NCBI GenBank assembly: GCA_946122785.1
Contig: CAMGYJ010000002.1
Span: forward strand, 23,782,492-23,846,491
Source: Linum tenue
Lineage: Eukaryota; Streptophyta; Magnoliopsida; Malpighiales; Linaceae
Reading direction: 5' to 3'
Length of the DNA stretch: 64,000 nt
The position numbers and the translations under genes are program-made. Under the pieces are notes generated by a model. It was not told where the DNA came from. It did not search any database and saw nothing but the letters and a program-made list of their open reading frames with translations. Numbering within the stretch: position 1 is the first letter of the stretch; every line of letters begins with the position of its first letter. Below are positions 1 to 13,878 of this stretch, one piece after another.

Positions 1-112
1 TGTTATGACATCTGAAAATCTCATTTCAGCAACTTAATCAAGACCGGAAGCCATGAGAAGCAACGAGGAAAATCACAGGTGGTCTGTGGTTCAGGGTCTG
101 CATGGGCCATAC

Positions 113-3100
113 CTTCCCGTGTTGGCTGTTTGTGACTTTCAAACTCTGTGTGATCGTCCCATTACCGCTAGCAGGTAGGCTGTTACCGCTAGCTGGATCT
201 AAGTGAAGTTGCAGAAACTGTACAAATTTGGGTTCAGCAAGGCAACAAAACTGAAAGAGAAGAGATATAAAGGCCTCGGAAGGGCATTTACCTTTGGAAC
301 TGCAGCCTGGAAAACAAAGTCTGTGAACAAATTAGATGACAAGTTTGTGAAAGAGCCAGAAATCATTGTCGTCTGAGGGTTCCCAGGTTGCTTTGAGAAG
401 TTGAAGGTTAGCCGCAATGAGCTGCTCTCGAATGCAACTATGGATGGATAAGCTGGACCGTTCTCCGCTGTTCAGAAATAACAGTAATGAGTGGTCTCAA
501 AAGCGGAAAGGACACAACGAGATGATAACTATAAGGCGACTAGACTCTTTACCAGGCTTTGGTGGAGCTGGACCTAAGCCATCCAACAAATCCATCATAT
601 TGGAAGCTGTAGAGGAAGTGGTATGAGTAAGGGAAGGTGCCGCGAGCACATCCAACGAGGCAATTATGGGTTTATTATCTTGTCCAGAAGACAAGATGTC
701 GGGTGTGGATAAGTTGTTGTCTTGTGCAGGAGTTGATCCGATAGATAACAGATCTAATAGAACATCTGTTCCAGCCTTTGGCGTTTGATTTGTACCTTCA
801 GAAGACAATAAAAAAATTACAGCATATCAAGACTATAGCAGCTCATAATGAGAACTCGTAAACTCTTCAACCTATAGCAAGTGTAAAGGACCCAAGACAA
901 GGCATAGCAGATGACAATGCCTAACTAAATTGGCAACTTAAGATGTCCAATTCTAATGAAAAATCCAGAAAAATATAGGATATTGTGAAAAAAATGGAAC
1001 ACAAGTGTAGCGCTGGCAGTAGAGGTTGCCAAATCAAGCTGAGAAGAGATTAAAAAAGTGACTGCCAATCTGGAATGAGCCTCGTGGTTATGGGGGAAAC
1101 ACATGGTTACCTACCATTTCAAATACGAATGCAACAGGTTAAACCACAGTGGATATCACACTGACCTGATTGTGTGGCAGGTGGTAAATTAACACCAAGT
1201 AGATCCTGAAGAAAATCACCCCCAGAAGAGCTAGGAGCAGGTACATCATCAGAAAGATCAAGCAAATCTACAAGAGGAGCTGCAGAGGGCTTAGCAACTC
1301 CATTTGGAAGTTTCACTGCAGTGCCACTGGAAGTTGAAACAGTATTTGGCAAAGAACTAGCTCTTCTTCCACCAAAGGTAGCTTCATCCAACACTGGCAT
1401 CCGTTCAACCAGGGCAGATCTGCAAAATCAATGATCAGTTCATTACCCTGGGAAGATATCGCAATGAAAGCATATAAATTAAATCTAAACATGGATCAGG
1501 CGAAATTATAATAGCACACCTAATATTCTGGTGCTTCTCAATTATGGAGTTGAATTCAAGCGACCTTTGCTGCAGTTCAAGCACTAGACTTCCTTTGTGT
1601 TGCACAACTATGTCCTTGATCCTCCTGCAAAGCAAAGAACAAAAACTTTGAGCAGCAGCCTGTACCTTCAGATGAGATGCATTAAACCCCTAATAGATGT
1701 TGTATCAGCAACTATCATAAGTCATAACATGACTAGAAGTCTTTAACAACTTTAAGCAACTTCATTTCAAGCAAACACAACTTAGAGGTTGAGTCGATAG
1801 ATAACGGAATACAGTGAGGGGCTAGAATTACAAAAAGTAATATGAGAAAATTACCTTGAACAAGATGGAAAACGTGAGGATAGCTTCAATAGTGCAATCA
1901 ATGCCATCGATTTAGTGGTCAGATCAGAGGCATGGCGCTTTATTGCGCTCTCAACAATATCAACAGCATCAGACTCAGTTACCTGCTTAGAGAAGGAACA
2001 TTGATCACAACCACTATGCCAAATGGACAGGTAATGCAACCTGAAGCACAAGCAATATACTCACTGTTATAGGGTCTTCCACATTAAGCATTCCAGCATT
2101 ACTCACCAACAAGTCCCCGTATTCCCCTATGCACCAAACTGCCACTCGAACAAGACTCTCCTGATAAAAAAGAGTTGAAATATTTTATCTTAACACAGAG
2201 GGACAGTGAAACAAAAGCTATGCTTTTGTCAGGGAAGAGGAAGTACACATAGGAACACAGTAAAGAACGTTTCAAACCCATGGTTTGTGCCATTGATGGC
2301 CTTAAGCTAGGTTCCATAAGCCATGCACTTCCTTTTCTTTTTCACTTTTAATGTGATGGATCTATAGTATCACTTTCCCTCTTATCTAGAATGACCAATA
2401 AAGACAAGTGCAAGACATTGCAAACCTACAAAAATCATGATCTTGGTTTTGTAAAGAATACAGGAACTTCAGAGATTGGCTAATTACGGCAGACAAAAAT
2501 AACCATGTAAGTTAAATTATTGGAATGAGCAAGAACTAAAAGCATATTGTCCTAACCTAATTACATGTTAGAAGGTTTTTCATTAAATATGTTATTCAAT
2601 TACTTGTAATATAAACAAGGGCATTGTGTCTTGAGGCATGTGCCTTGCCTTAAGATTTGTGCCCCAACAACACTAATAGTAACAATGTAACATGCATTAG
2701 CTACCTTATATCAACACAAAGTGACTTGTGCAACTAGCATTGTTAATGGAGAAAGGCCGCACATCTCTAACATGAAGGGCTTCCAGTTTACAGGGGGGGA
2801 AGGAAAACAGATCAATAAGTTAATGAAATTAGGCTATGATCATGATACTATTTTTAAGTTTATCGATCATATACTGCACCACCTCACCATACAATTCTGT
2901 TTGTCAACTTAACTAGAATTTTATGGGACTTTTCAGCTGAGTTTGGTTCAATGGGTAGGCACCACTAATAACATCACCCAATGATCAACTTCCCCTGTCA
3001 CTTTAGGGGAGTATGTATTCAATTGAACATATATATGTATCAACTTCTACCTTTGACATCCATATTGATTGGTGTGGAACTTATGTCTCTTTATCTTCTT

Positions 3101-6100
3101 AGCTTTTATTTTATTGCCAATTATACCTCTCTTCTCCAAGATTAAAAAATCCAGCAGAATGCTTCAGTCATTTCATAACAACTACAAATTCATTTACTTC
3201 ATTAACATTAGGAAGTCACAAAGTTGTAGCTCAGCTAGTCAGCCTTCTATTTTAACAAGTTCCTCATACTCAAAAAGTTAGAAGTCTATGATCCAAAGAA
3301 CTCCAATTGAACACATTTCACTTTATCCAACTGATTTTTGTGGTCAACTATGGATCTCGTGCCAGTTGAATCAAACCCTTTATTTCTCCTTTCCCAATAA
3401 TACACAATCTATGGGTTTTTTTATGGTTTGGAATGTTTAACCACCTTTCCTCATTCGCCACTATAGTTAAGAAGAACGCGAAAATAGATCCATCACAAGG
3501 AATAATTAAGCAAGAGGAGAAATGAGCAGGCACAAAAGTGAAGCGCGTTGCGGATCCGTTAAAGGCAAACGCTTTCAGCCCTAGGCACACACCTATAGTG
3601 ACTAATCTTAGGAGAATGCTTGTAGGAATACATAACTACATGTAAATATTAAGAGAGCTCTCAATCGTCAGACACAGTTCAATACCTGTTCTGCAGTAGT
3701 CTGCAATGCTCTGAACAATGCTCTCACTGTATATCCATGGAGGTCCGAAGCATTGCTGATCACAACAACCAGGGCATGCCAAACTTCATCTTTTACAAAG
3801 TTCCCAGCCTGTAACAGAAAAGATATACAATCCCAAAATAATAAAATATATAAGAACAATGGCAACAAACAAAAAAGGCAAATGATTGGACAAAGACCCT
3901 AGTAAATTCATATGTTTTTTTGCCTATTTATGTTTAACTGAAGACAACTCTACTGTAATTTCTTCATAAAAACATTGCTACATCTTACCTCTGTGAGAAC
4001 CTTGAGCATCTGATCAATATACCAACTTTTCTCTGGAGAAAACCTAAATATAATAAAAAAGTGAAACACAAATCACAGAACTGGATAAGTTTCCAAGACA
4101 AAATCAACTACGTAAATTCCATTTACCACAGCAAATCTTTCATACGGCAAAGGATTCCAAAATATCCGATTAACATAGAATCATCAACAAAAAGTGCGCA
4201 CATGGACTAAATTTTACTGTTACAGACATTTAGGAATTTAACAATCAGATTTAATTGTAGAGTGAATACCACATTCTAATTAGACAACATTAACAACAAA
4301 AAATTATCATAGGAGGTAATAATGTGCTTGAGCATATACCAAAAAAAAAAAGACCAAGAAAGTAACTGCATTGATAACTTACTTTTCAATAATGGAGCAA
4401 ACTTTGGCAGTCAGATCTCCTTTAAAATCTTGATCACTAACTTCCAAGTAGTCAACTAATTCTTTAGTTAAAGGTTTGACATTGCTCTCATTGACCAGGA
4501 GGTAAACAAGTTCAAGGGCTCTTTTCCTAATTGATGCATCTGAATCCTGAAGAGGAAGAACAATTAACAAACTGAGCTTTTTATATAAATGGCTCATTGC
4601 CCAGCGGAGACAGAACTAAAAGATCCTAACAATATTAGTACATTGAAAATTTTCATTGTCATCAGAACAAATCTACTTTTAAAAACTAATGGGGTCGAGA
4701 TGAGTAGCTAGGTTATTAGTAATATGAAAGAAACAGTGTCTAATGTATTCAAGAAAGACCTTGGAAATCTTATATATACCTTTACACACTCCAATATTGT
4801 TGCACGATGCCTCTGCACTGCTTGAGCATCTACAGTAATAGCCCTCATCAGCATGTTTAAAGCAACATATCTGGAAAAACAAATGTAGACTTCAATAGAA
4901 TATTTCAGGTTTCAAATAGCAGCAGCAAAAGAAATATGCCTACAGAACTCCAAAGCAGATGCTTGAGCACAAGTACAAAATCTACCATTTAGCATAACAA
5001 AAGTCAACATTTTGCCTCCTAATCCCCGTTGAGAGATCACAAGACAATCTTCAGCAGTAGTCCCAAACGTGGAATGGTTAATATCTCAACTTACACCAAG
5101 TGCAACTCAGAGGGAGTTTGAGATGTTGGATTTCAGAATCCGCCCATTAACACAGGTGGAAGCCATTAATTTTGCATTAAAGGTGATCGAAAAGGTCTAG
5201 CTGTACTAGCCCCAAGGAGTTGGCATAATGGTAATGGCCTAATGGATGGATGGAGACATCCAACCCATCAGGAATCCGAGCAGAGGCAATATCAGCAATT
5301 AAAAAAATATCTCAATAGTAATTTTTGACACCCCTTACACAAAAAAGAGAAAAGCAGATTCTTACTTCTTTTTGAAAAGCTAAAACGCATAAGTGTATCC
5401 AGAGAAACAAATTTTATTTGCAGAATGCTTGACCAAACACATGAAAAGGAATATATGTGTTTAGAAAGAATTTTACGATCCAATATAGCAATCTCAGTTT
5501 GCAATTTAACGGTACTTAATATTGATTAAAAAAGGCTGTCAGATCCTATAACAAACCAGTACGTTCAAACCATGTACAAGGAGCGGCTATGAAAAAATAG
5601 TATCAGGCAAAGGTGGCATTTTCTTAGTATTTGAGGGACAAAGGGAGTTAGAAATGGTCTATATCAAATCTGTCAATGTACCTGATATTGTTGTCACGAT
5701 TTGACAAAAACCTTCCTAGGATATTAATAGCAAGCACTCGCAAGCCACCATTGTCTTCAATGCTCATGATGGTTTCAACACATTCGTACAAAATAGCATT
5801 TCCTGCATTTTTGTTTGATTCGGTCTTTGTTGCCACCTGGAAAACATTTTATGAAGAGAGTACAGAATAGATATCAGTACACATTCACCAAAGACAAAAA
5901 TCTCTTTAGGATGAAATGGTAGAGTTAAACCTCAAATACCAGATAATGACTATTTAGGCCCACATAAAAGAAAGAGCAAAATATGGGGAAATATAGTAGA
6001 AACAGTAATGCAGAACCTGAGCAAGTATATCATTCATAGAATCACTAGCATCAGCATCTCCTCGGCCTAGCACGCGCAAGAGCTTGAGAAGTCTAATATG

Positions 6101-8275
6101 AAGAAAGGGGTCGGTGATTCCAGCAATGTCATACTCTGGTGCATATGGGCTGTTGACCAGATCTCGTAAAGTCCTGACCAAACCATCCGTGCATTTCTAC
6201 AACAATTATTGCAAATATTGTCATAATCTGGTGCAAAAAGCACAATCATCCAATTTTAATGCTAACAATTCAATTATTTGCATCAGAAGGGCTGCGATAG
6301 GCTACTTGCACATGAAAAATATAGTAAAGGTAGCAGCAAAAAGAAAAACAAAAAAGTCTAATGACTTGGCCAAGAAGAATATTAGCAAACAATAGCTGAT
6401 ACACATGAGACTAAAGAGACAACATCAACCCCTCCCCAAAAGCTGAGCATGAATTAATAGACTGCTTATCTGTCAGCGAAACACGGAATAAGTTAGAACA
6501 ATTTACCTTTCTAAAATATTCCAGGGCCTCGGGACTGACTTTACAGAGATCTGTACAAAGTTGAACTCCTGTGATCAATACACCATGGTGCTTTTCTTTA
6601 AGTAAAGCTGCAACAGGATTAATGAAATTTTCTGCCAGATCGGGGACCTTCTTTATAATCCTTATGGAACATAAGGCTGCCTGTACACAACACAATCAAA
6701 TGACATGCAACCCATTAAAAGAATAGGACAGACTAGGGGAGTTAAAAAACAACTAAGAAAAAGTATAAGTAGCACGTATATGTTCACTACAACAAAATAA
6801 AATATCACAGATTTGAACCAAATACTAATATAAGCCCAACTAACTTTTTTCCGAATATTCGGGTCTCGAAATTGCAGCAGTCTCTCTACTTCTGGTGCCA
6901 GATCCCGTGCCATTTCTGCTGAACAAATATTCCCCAAAGCACAAAGGGCAAGTCCCACAATATACTGGTTTGTGTGGTTAAGATCTCTATCGCTTAGGTT
7001 AAGGAATCCAAGTTTCAGATATCAAAATGACAATGCTGAATGCCAGAAATTTGCAAGAAGAATACAAACAGAAGATATGTGCTGTACGACATAAGAAATT
7101 TCAAACAATTCATGAAATATAAATCAACTGGATACTGTTTTACAGAGTTCGTGACCAGCATTAGGACTTCCTGTCTTTCGTCAAGAAGCAGCATCAGACC
7201 AAGATATCCTATTCTCTTCTCAGGAAATCCAGGTGATGCAATCAACTTCAGGCACTCCATTTGCCCAAAATGTGTTGGATAACCCAGCATGTGAATAAAC
7301 ATGAGTTTTGCCAGGTTACGATGTCTATAGTCTTGATCATTCTCATTAATAGCAGCTCGTATAGCAGCACACTCTTTTCTAACAACGGCGCGCTCCTCTG
7401 CTGCAGTTTTGCAAGCACGGATTGCCCGAATCATGTCCCTGCAATGAACGTTTTGGCACACATCACACATCAATATTGACACTCATATCTTCTCCCCGTC
7501 AATAGTTTTTACCCATAGTCAGGAAGCATATAATTGGATGAGTAGTTCCGTCATCTCAGATAAGAGAACAAGATTAAAAAGTTACTAACAATGCAAATAG
7601 TAAAAGCTAGTTATTTAGTCAAAATAACTTGCAGAAAGGGTTCTAAATGACATCAGCAATACGTAAGGAAACTTCAATTCCAGTCAGATGAGTTCATTCT
7701 TCGATGAATTCTCAACAAGAAGCTATGGGGAGTATAACTATGTCTATGGGTATGTCAGCCCAGCACATTGTGGATTCTCCTCTTAAATTTACCAACAGAT
7801 CACCCCAAACTTGAAGAAAATGAGTATCACCACCAAGTATGAACCCCAATTTGTCCCATAAACTTATTCAATGACTGCACATTCACTTGTTTCTCCCCAT
7901 TATATTGCTCCTTTGCTCAAAGATTTCAGAAAGAACAGCTTCACAAACAAGTGGATCCCAACTTCAATCATGTCAGACCTCCTCCGTTAACCTAAAGTAC
8001 CAGCGACGATCGACTAAGCTCCTTGGTGTATGAAACTCCCAAAACCACAACTCTCTGCATTTGTGCAATCCTACTGAAGGCAATTGAGTGTCATTATCCC
8101 CATCCTAACAGGGAAGCAGCCAACTAAAGTTGCCAAATTATGCAAAGAATTCTTCAGGACTTCCAACTCTCGTAGATGATTGTTCGGCGTGATCCAACAT
8201 AGAAGCGGCCAGCGTGCAAAAAGGATGGATTATGTGCACTCACCTGAGACGCGTGCCGGACGAGAAGGGATTCAT
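113..8275 (-). CDS. AP1G: AP-1 adaptor complex gamma subunit (gamma-adaptin), 3' end outside window
   Basis: Large subunit of the AP-1 clathrin adaptor, which sorts cargo at the trans-Golgi network and early endosome. I assembled 17 GT-AG exons by translation (minus strand, 5' to 3'): 8244-8275, 7136-7438, 6845-6986, 6507-6680, 6017-6196, 5682-5836, 4780-4870, 4383-4546, 3989-4043, 3686-3808, 2065-2160, 1855-1982, 1520-1624, 1166-1419, 553-795, 292-467, 113-217. They total 2526 bp and 842 codons with all phases consistent. The start is [11 protein letters not shown] at 8275. The N-terminal two thirds is the helical adaptin trunk (for example [34 protein letters not shown]). The hinge carries clathrin-box-like LLDLL motifs ([27 protein letters not shown]). 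The gamma-ear begins near [14 protein letters not shown]. After KVTNSQHGK an intron donor leads off the left edge, so roughly the last 30 residues are missing. Plant family members are about 870-880 residues, which fits. Introns reach 1525 bp (2161-3685). Confidence 0.97.
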
Positions 8276-8520
8276 GATTGGGTCCTTATCGGAAACTTGC
8301 ACCAGAGAGCTCAATCAGATCCAAGCGAAATTTTGGCGGCGGAAAGAGACCGATCAACTATGTGCTTTCTCTCCTCCCTCCCGATTCAGTCAGCGAGCTC
8401 GGATTCACCCCGAATTCGATGAATCAAAACATCCGAAGGGGAGGAAATTCGGAGATCTGGGAGAGCCTGCAGGTTTGGATCTGATGAAAGAAAGGAAACG
8501 AGCGGAGTAATTTCTGGTTG
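8276..8520 (-). other. Probable 5' UTR and proximal promoter of the gamma-adaptin gene
   Basis: Sequence directly upstream of the start codon at 8275. It is more GC-rich than the introns and gives way to AT-rich intergenic DNA by about 8640. The transcription start cannot be fixed from sequence. The open frames on the plus strand here (8180-8510) are unrelated to any family I know and are probably chance. Confidence 0.4.
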
Positions 8521-8639
8521 GTTGATTTAAATTCTCCACTTAAAATGAGACGGACGGGTGAGAGAAGAACCAGATGAATATTTACTGTGCGTGCTGTTCG
8601 AACTTTTGCCTCTCTGTAAACAAATGAAAACCGGAATGA

Positions 8640-10091
8640 GAAAAAAGAAACAGCCATATGAAAAAATAAAATCCAAAAACTTTAAAATCTAAAAATTGGT
8701 AATATCAAAATATTGATTGATCCATACTGGTAGATTTTGCTTTTGGACACGTCATGATGACTTTTCAAGAGGTTTCTCATCTTTGCAATATTCTACACGG
8801 AGCACGTAACATATTGAAAAGTCAATTTTCAACGGTCATTTTCTCTGCGACGTCGTTCAATCCTCATCTTGGGACTCTTTGCTACGATGCCGTTTCCAGT
8901 CTTAATCGTTGCGCTGTCGTTCCGTCTCAAACCAAAGAAGGTCATTGCGCTGTCGTTTGCTGTAATGGACTTGCGTCAATACGCAGCCGTTCTTACTATG
9001 TTGGTTCATGTATTTTCTTTCGTTCCAAGCTAGAGATAGTTTCCATTCCAAACTACAAAATCTTTAACGGCAACATCAAATTCGATCTTCAGGAAATCTT
9101 GAGGGAGGCACTTCCAGAGTCAAGATGACGAAGGTAGTGAGATGATTTGGGGAGTCGGGGAGATCTTAAATTCAGGGGATAGTTTGAGGACTTGGAAGGA
9201 AAATAGTCTGGCAAAAGAGTGGGCATGTGGTTGAATGTGTTCGAAACAACTTTATTGCGCAATTTTCAGATTATGCAAAGAAGAAAAACACAATGGAGAA
9301 TATGCGTTTGGAAGTTTTCAATAAGCATAACTTGGCGTCATCATACACTAAAATTCATAGTTAGGGTGGAGGCAAGAAAATCGCTTAATCTCACAAATAA
9401 CAATAGCTTGATGGCAAGGGGAATAATGAAAGAATAAGTGTCCAATACTCTTTTGATGTCCCCAACGTACATGACATCAGATAAGACAATTTACCCCTAT
9501 GGAATGAAGGGTAACTATTGTGAGTAGAACCAGTATTAGACAGTTCCATAAGAAGATTTTACCCCAAGGGGAATGTGGACAACCCAAGTCTTTTTTCATA
9601 TAGGTGCATCAATAATCCGGGCTAAAGATTTTAGTGTAGGAGCCAAGATAGTCTATAATGCTAGATGATGGCTTGTTTTCACTGTATCTACCCTATTTCT
9701 AGTGAAATGTCATACCCACAAATCTTTCTAGGGAAGACGTGGGAGAGCCATTTTGACCAACTCACGATCAAGGCAATATTGCAACTTTGACACATGCCAC
9801 CTCAAACCTCATACCTTGAAGGTCCGAACAGAAAGCTCTGCCAACCCCAAGATTAATCAAGGGTGGTTATAAATTAGTCAATGTTATCATTAGTTATTGG
9901 TTAGTTAAGGATAATTAGGATATTTTAATTCATTTTTAGTTTAACCCATTTTAATTTGACCCGAATTAAATTTGTTTAGTGGGCGATTTAAAGCCAGGGT
10001 TTTTTGGCTGCAACCCATTACCTTCGAACTTCTTCCTCGTTGACTCAGCTCCCCTGCGTGACTCCTTTGTGGCTTCTTCAGTGGCCAAAAA
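8640..10091. other. Intergenic, no supported gene
   Basis: AT-rich DNA between the gamma-adaptin promoter and a hAT insertion. A 124-codon plus-strand frame (8754-9128) and a 72-codon frame (9219-9437) show no family signature and I do not call them genes. The last 100 bases (about 9980-10091), together with 10903-11040, would be continuous without the hAT insertion. They contain an open frame on both sides of it but nothing recognisable. Confidence 0.5.
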
Positions 10092-10099
10092 CCTCCCTC

Positions 10100-10894
10100 T
10101 AGGGGTGTTCAAACGGTGTGGTTACCATGGTAACCGTTTTAACCAGTACTATTTGGATAATTGGTTTGGTTTGGTTAAAATTTTTAGCTTGTTTGGTTTA
10201 GGTGGTTTGGTTTGGTTTCAGACGCTCCTAACCAGCCAAACCAAATTAACCAGATAAATAATTAGCCATATATCTAATATATACACTTACTTAATACTTT
10301 GAATAACCACTCAAGAGTTAAACGTTCATCCTTTTAGACTCATAAAATATAAAGCTTGATATTGTTCCTATAATGTACATTTTGTATATGTAGAGTATAG
10401 ACCACAACATATGAACGCCTAATTTAGATAAATCTCATACATTATGTTGGATGAAAACTTAAAAGCAAGGTCTTTTTCAGCCTATGAAAATTGCTAAAAG
10501 ACTAAGTCAATTCAAACAAACACAACAATTCATTAACTCATACCATTGTGATAAATTTTTGTTAGGTGAATACTTCTATACTAACCGTAAGATAATGAAT
10601 TAGTTGCATGTATTTATGTTAAGGGTCAACTATAACTATGTGTTGATTGTTATATTTTATTCATTATATAAATTGTGAATTGATAAATTAACTGAATTTT
10701 TTCTCACTTAATGATAATATGATTTTATATTGGTTAATCTGGTTAAGCAATTGACAAACCGATTAAACTCTAGTTGGTTAATTTGGTAGTTGTATTAGTT
10801 TGGACGGTTTGGTTATGATATTGTATTCCATGGTTAATGAAATTTAGCCTTATTTGGTTTGGTAATAACCATGGTAACCATTTGAACACCCCTA
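10100..10894. mobile_element. Non-autonomous hAT-type DNA transposon, copy 1 (795 bp)
   Basis: Ends are inverted: TAGGGGTGTTCAAACGGT on the left and the complement of ATTTGAACACCCCTA on the right. A perfect 8-bp target duplication CCTCCCTC flanks it at 10092-10099 and 10895-10902, which points to the hAT superfamily. The subterminal regions are full of GGTTTGGTT/AACCAAACC motifs and both ends hold the palindrome GGTTACCATGGTAACC or a variant. No transposase is encoded. A second copy of nearly the same length lies at 52978-53771. Confidence 0.93.
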
Positions 10895-10902
10895 CCTCCC
10901 TC

Positions 10903-11700
10903 ACCTCGTTGACCTCCAATGGTGGTGAGTTACTGGGCTTGCTCCATTCTATTACGTTGCCGATTTTGAATCTTTCCCGATGGTGCTCCAACAAACATGC
11001 AAGCTGGTTGTGCCATGGAGACTCAAGAGGATCATGGTAAATACGAAGCGACGCACTCAGTTTCTCATTACTTTATTATTTTCTTGAATTCCATATACAA
11101 ATATGATGATGAAGTTTGTGATTACAATACCTTTTTCACTCTAAATTCTTAATTTGATAGTGGCACCTTCGGAAGAGACGTTACCTAGGTGCCACAGGAT
11201 TGCGGCATTTGAACAACTCTGTTTTTGACACCAAATAGACCAGCGCTATAGATGGTATATGCTCTCCTGTTCAATTGATTACACATTGAGGTTGTTAGGT
11301 CTGCTCCCACTTTGCATATTACCCCAAGTTGTAAATTTTCTAGCCAAAAAAATGTGTTATTAGTTATTACTAACTGGATTTTCTCATTTCCGATTTCTAC
11401 TATTCCTAATTCATTTTGAATTATTGATTTTGTATTAGTTTCCAACGAATACAATTTCGTGATCAATGACTTGCTCAGTTTTATTAACTGTTTTCAATAT
11501 CAATATTAATGGTATTATGTTATTTTTAATGTTGAAACTAATCAGTGTTAATGTTTTATTTTTAGTTTTCAATGGAATACAACACTGTTTTAACGTTTTC
11601 AATGGTATTGGGTACTTAACATTGAGTGCAAAAATTATTAATTTTGTTGATAATACCCATTTTGCCCCATCTCGCTCATTAGACGGGTCGGATCCATCCC
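10903..11700. other. Intergenic DNA upstream of the first NHL gene
   Basis: Nothing recognisable as a gene. It should contain the promoter of the NHL gene starting at 11872; the sequence shifts to C-rich leader-like composition from about 11690. Open frames at 11185-11466 (minus) and 11466-11942 (plus) are low-complexity or overlap the NHL start and are not called. Confidence 0.4.
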
Positions 11701-11871
11701 AAACAGGTCAAACAAATCCGATAAAATGGTTAGCTCAAAATTGCCGCAACCTACGCAACTCGCGTCCACCCCACTCCTCCAGTGTCCAGTCTCAGTGTCC
11801 AGTCCCCCGAGTCATCATTTCGACTGTTTTCCCTTCCCCGGCTGAAGTCTTCTGTTTCCCCACACAGAACC

Positions 11872-13514
11872 ATGGCTGCCGCTCCCTCGCTCTTCTACTT
11901 TCTCCTTGCTCTGGTGACGGCTTCCCTCTTCTTGTCAGTTGAAGCCGGCCTCATACTCGAAGATGGGTACACCGTAACCACCGTGATCGATGGACACGAT
12001 CTCAACATAAACCCTTATCACGTCCTGCCTCTTCCCCACTCATCCGATCTTGTCGTCCTCAATTATGCCACCGGCGTCTTCTACTCGGCCGCGTTTCCAA
12101 CTTCTTCGAAGGGTAAGTTAAGTAGGCCGCTTTTTAGTCTCCTCTGTTTATGCTCGCCATCAATAGTTTAACCTTGTGTGATTGAGGGTCTTTGTGTTTG
12201 TGAAAATTGTCCCAGAGGTTGTGCTGAGGCCGCTCGCCGGAGATGGGAAGTTAGGGTTCTCGGATGGGGAGTTGGGTTCGGCTCAGTTTAATAAACCTAA
12301 GAACTTCGCCGTTGATCTCAAAGGCAATGTTTATGTTGCTGATAAGGCCAACCATGCCATCAGGAAGATAAGTAGCTCTGGTGAGTTAGAAAATAAAGCA
12401 TTTGTTCTTGTATTTCGAAGTCTGGAGATTTCAGTTCAGGAGAGGTCTGATCTTTAGTTTATGGGTTTAATTTCAGTTCACAAATGTTACTATTTGACTA
12501 TTTGTAGGCGTCACTACAATCGCTGGAGGGTACTCCAATAAAATAGGTAACAAGGATGGCCCCGCGCAGAATGCAACTTTCTCAAATGATTTTGAGCTGG
12601 TTTTCGTGGCTCAGCAATGTGCGCTGCTGGTGGCTGATCATGGAAACCAACTGGTTCGCCAGATTACTCTGAAGTCTGAAGATTGCACCACAGCTTCTCC
12701 AGCCTCACAGGGTAAGTTTTGTTGGGTCGACTTCTAGGGAACTTGTTGACTGTCTATCAAAGTGATATGTTCAAATATTCAACCTTAACAGGGTTAGGCG
12801 CTGCCCCATGGTGGATTCTAGGACTGGCTCTATCATGCGTATTTGGCATCGCTGTTGGTTTTGCGATTCGCCCTTATGTCCTCCCACGTCTAAGGGTAAG
12901 TCTCCTCCGCTAGACTGGGTACCTTGCGAGTTTTGAGTGACAAATATTTACTTTCTTCGGGACCTATTTATCTTACCTACAATGTCTTTAGACAGGGACG
13001 TCCCAGCAACAACCCCTTCTGGTTCAGCAAGACATGGAAGCTTTGGATAATCAATCTGGTGAAAGAAGCTTGGACTCTCTGCTCCGACATCAGAAACGGA
13101 GTTGCTAGTTTGAAGCTATATGCTCTCTTGAGGAGGCTGCTACTGTTGAGCCTGTCTCATGTTTCACTAATGTTTAGGATTAACAACCCTGTAGGTTCAC
13201 CTCCCACTCCCAGCAAGGATTTTGTCTCCCTAATTGATTCTGATATGAGTAACAGCAGCAATTCAGCAAAGTCGGATGTTTTTGCTAGTGAGTTGAAGGA
13301 GCTGATGCCTTCTGATAATGGTCGGCTATTATCAACCACAGACGAAGATACCTACAAGTTCGGAGAAGCGGATGACACAAAGACAATATCTGTAGCAGGG
13401 GGGATAGATAGTATGATTGAAGCTAACATCAGAGGGTTTGCTTTCTCAATGAAGGAACCAGCTCTGCTGGAAGGGTCTGTGGTAGGAAATTTGGGTTTAA
13501 TTAAGAGGAGATGA
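11872..13514 (+). CDS. NHL-repeat membrane protein (410 residues)
   Basis: Exons 11872-12112, 12216-12380, 12508-12711, 12792-12895 and 12996-13514 join in frame to 411 codons including TGA. The start MAAAPSLFYFLLALVTASL gives a clear signal peptide in a good context (aaccATGGct). An ATG 90 bases upstream is in frame but would bury the signal peptide. The luminal or extracellular part has NHL beta-propeller strands: FNKPKNFAVDLKGNVYVADK then NHAIRKISSSG, VTTIAGG, FSNDFELVF and LLVADHGNQLVRQI. One hydrophobic helix (WWILGLALSCVFGIAVGF) follows. The last exon holds the conserved-looking TWKLWIINLVKEAW and LLRRLLLLSLSH stretches and an acidic/serine-rich tail. The first three introns are phase 1 and the last phase 0. 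The exon 5 acceptor could also be 4 bases upstream, but that frame stops early. Biochemical function is unknown for this family. An AATAAA-like signal lies near 13600. Confidence 0.9.
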
Positions 13515-13878
13515 AGCAGTTAGTGAATGTTCCATCACTTTGCTCTTGCTGGTGTCCGTGTAAGTAAAAAGCTTGTTGTTTCTCCTTTGAGTGGAATGGT
13601 AATAAAATGTTTATCCTAGTATTATTTCTCATTCTCCGCTAATTATAAGCTACAAGCTAAATTCTATGCGGGCAAATACCAAAATTGCATTTCACAAATT
13701 TTCAACATGGCTTTTACATAATCATAATAACTGTCACTTTAGGCAACCCGCCTATATAAGTACATAGCTTCAACCAGGACGAGCAAAACCTTGAAAGCAC
13801 TACACCAGCTTCTTCCCCAACACTTCTAACATCTGAAAATAGACCTCATTCCCAAGTTTAATCTAAAATTTCCCATAA

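Noticed and set aside
8180..8510. Three overlapping plus-strand frames over the gamma-adaptin start
   Set aside because: They lie opposite the first exon and 5' UTR of a well-supported gene and have no family signature.
8754..9128. 124-codon plus-strand frame
   Set aside because: No domain, signal or splice support; composition like surrounding intergenic DNA.
11782..11871. Upstream in-frame ATG for the first NHL gene
   Set aside because: It would place 30 polar residues before a clear signal peptide; the ATG at 11872 has a better context.
12991..13110. Alternative acceptor four bases upstream for the last exon of the first NHL gene
   Set aside because: That frame stops after about 38 residues, whereas the chosen one gives a long, family-like C-terminal part.
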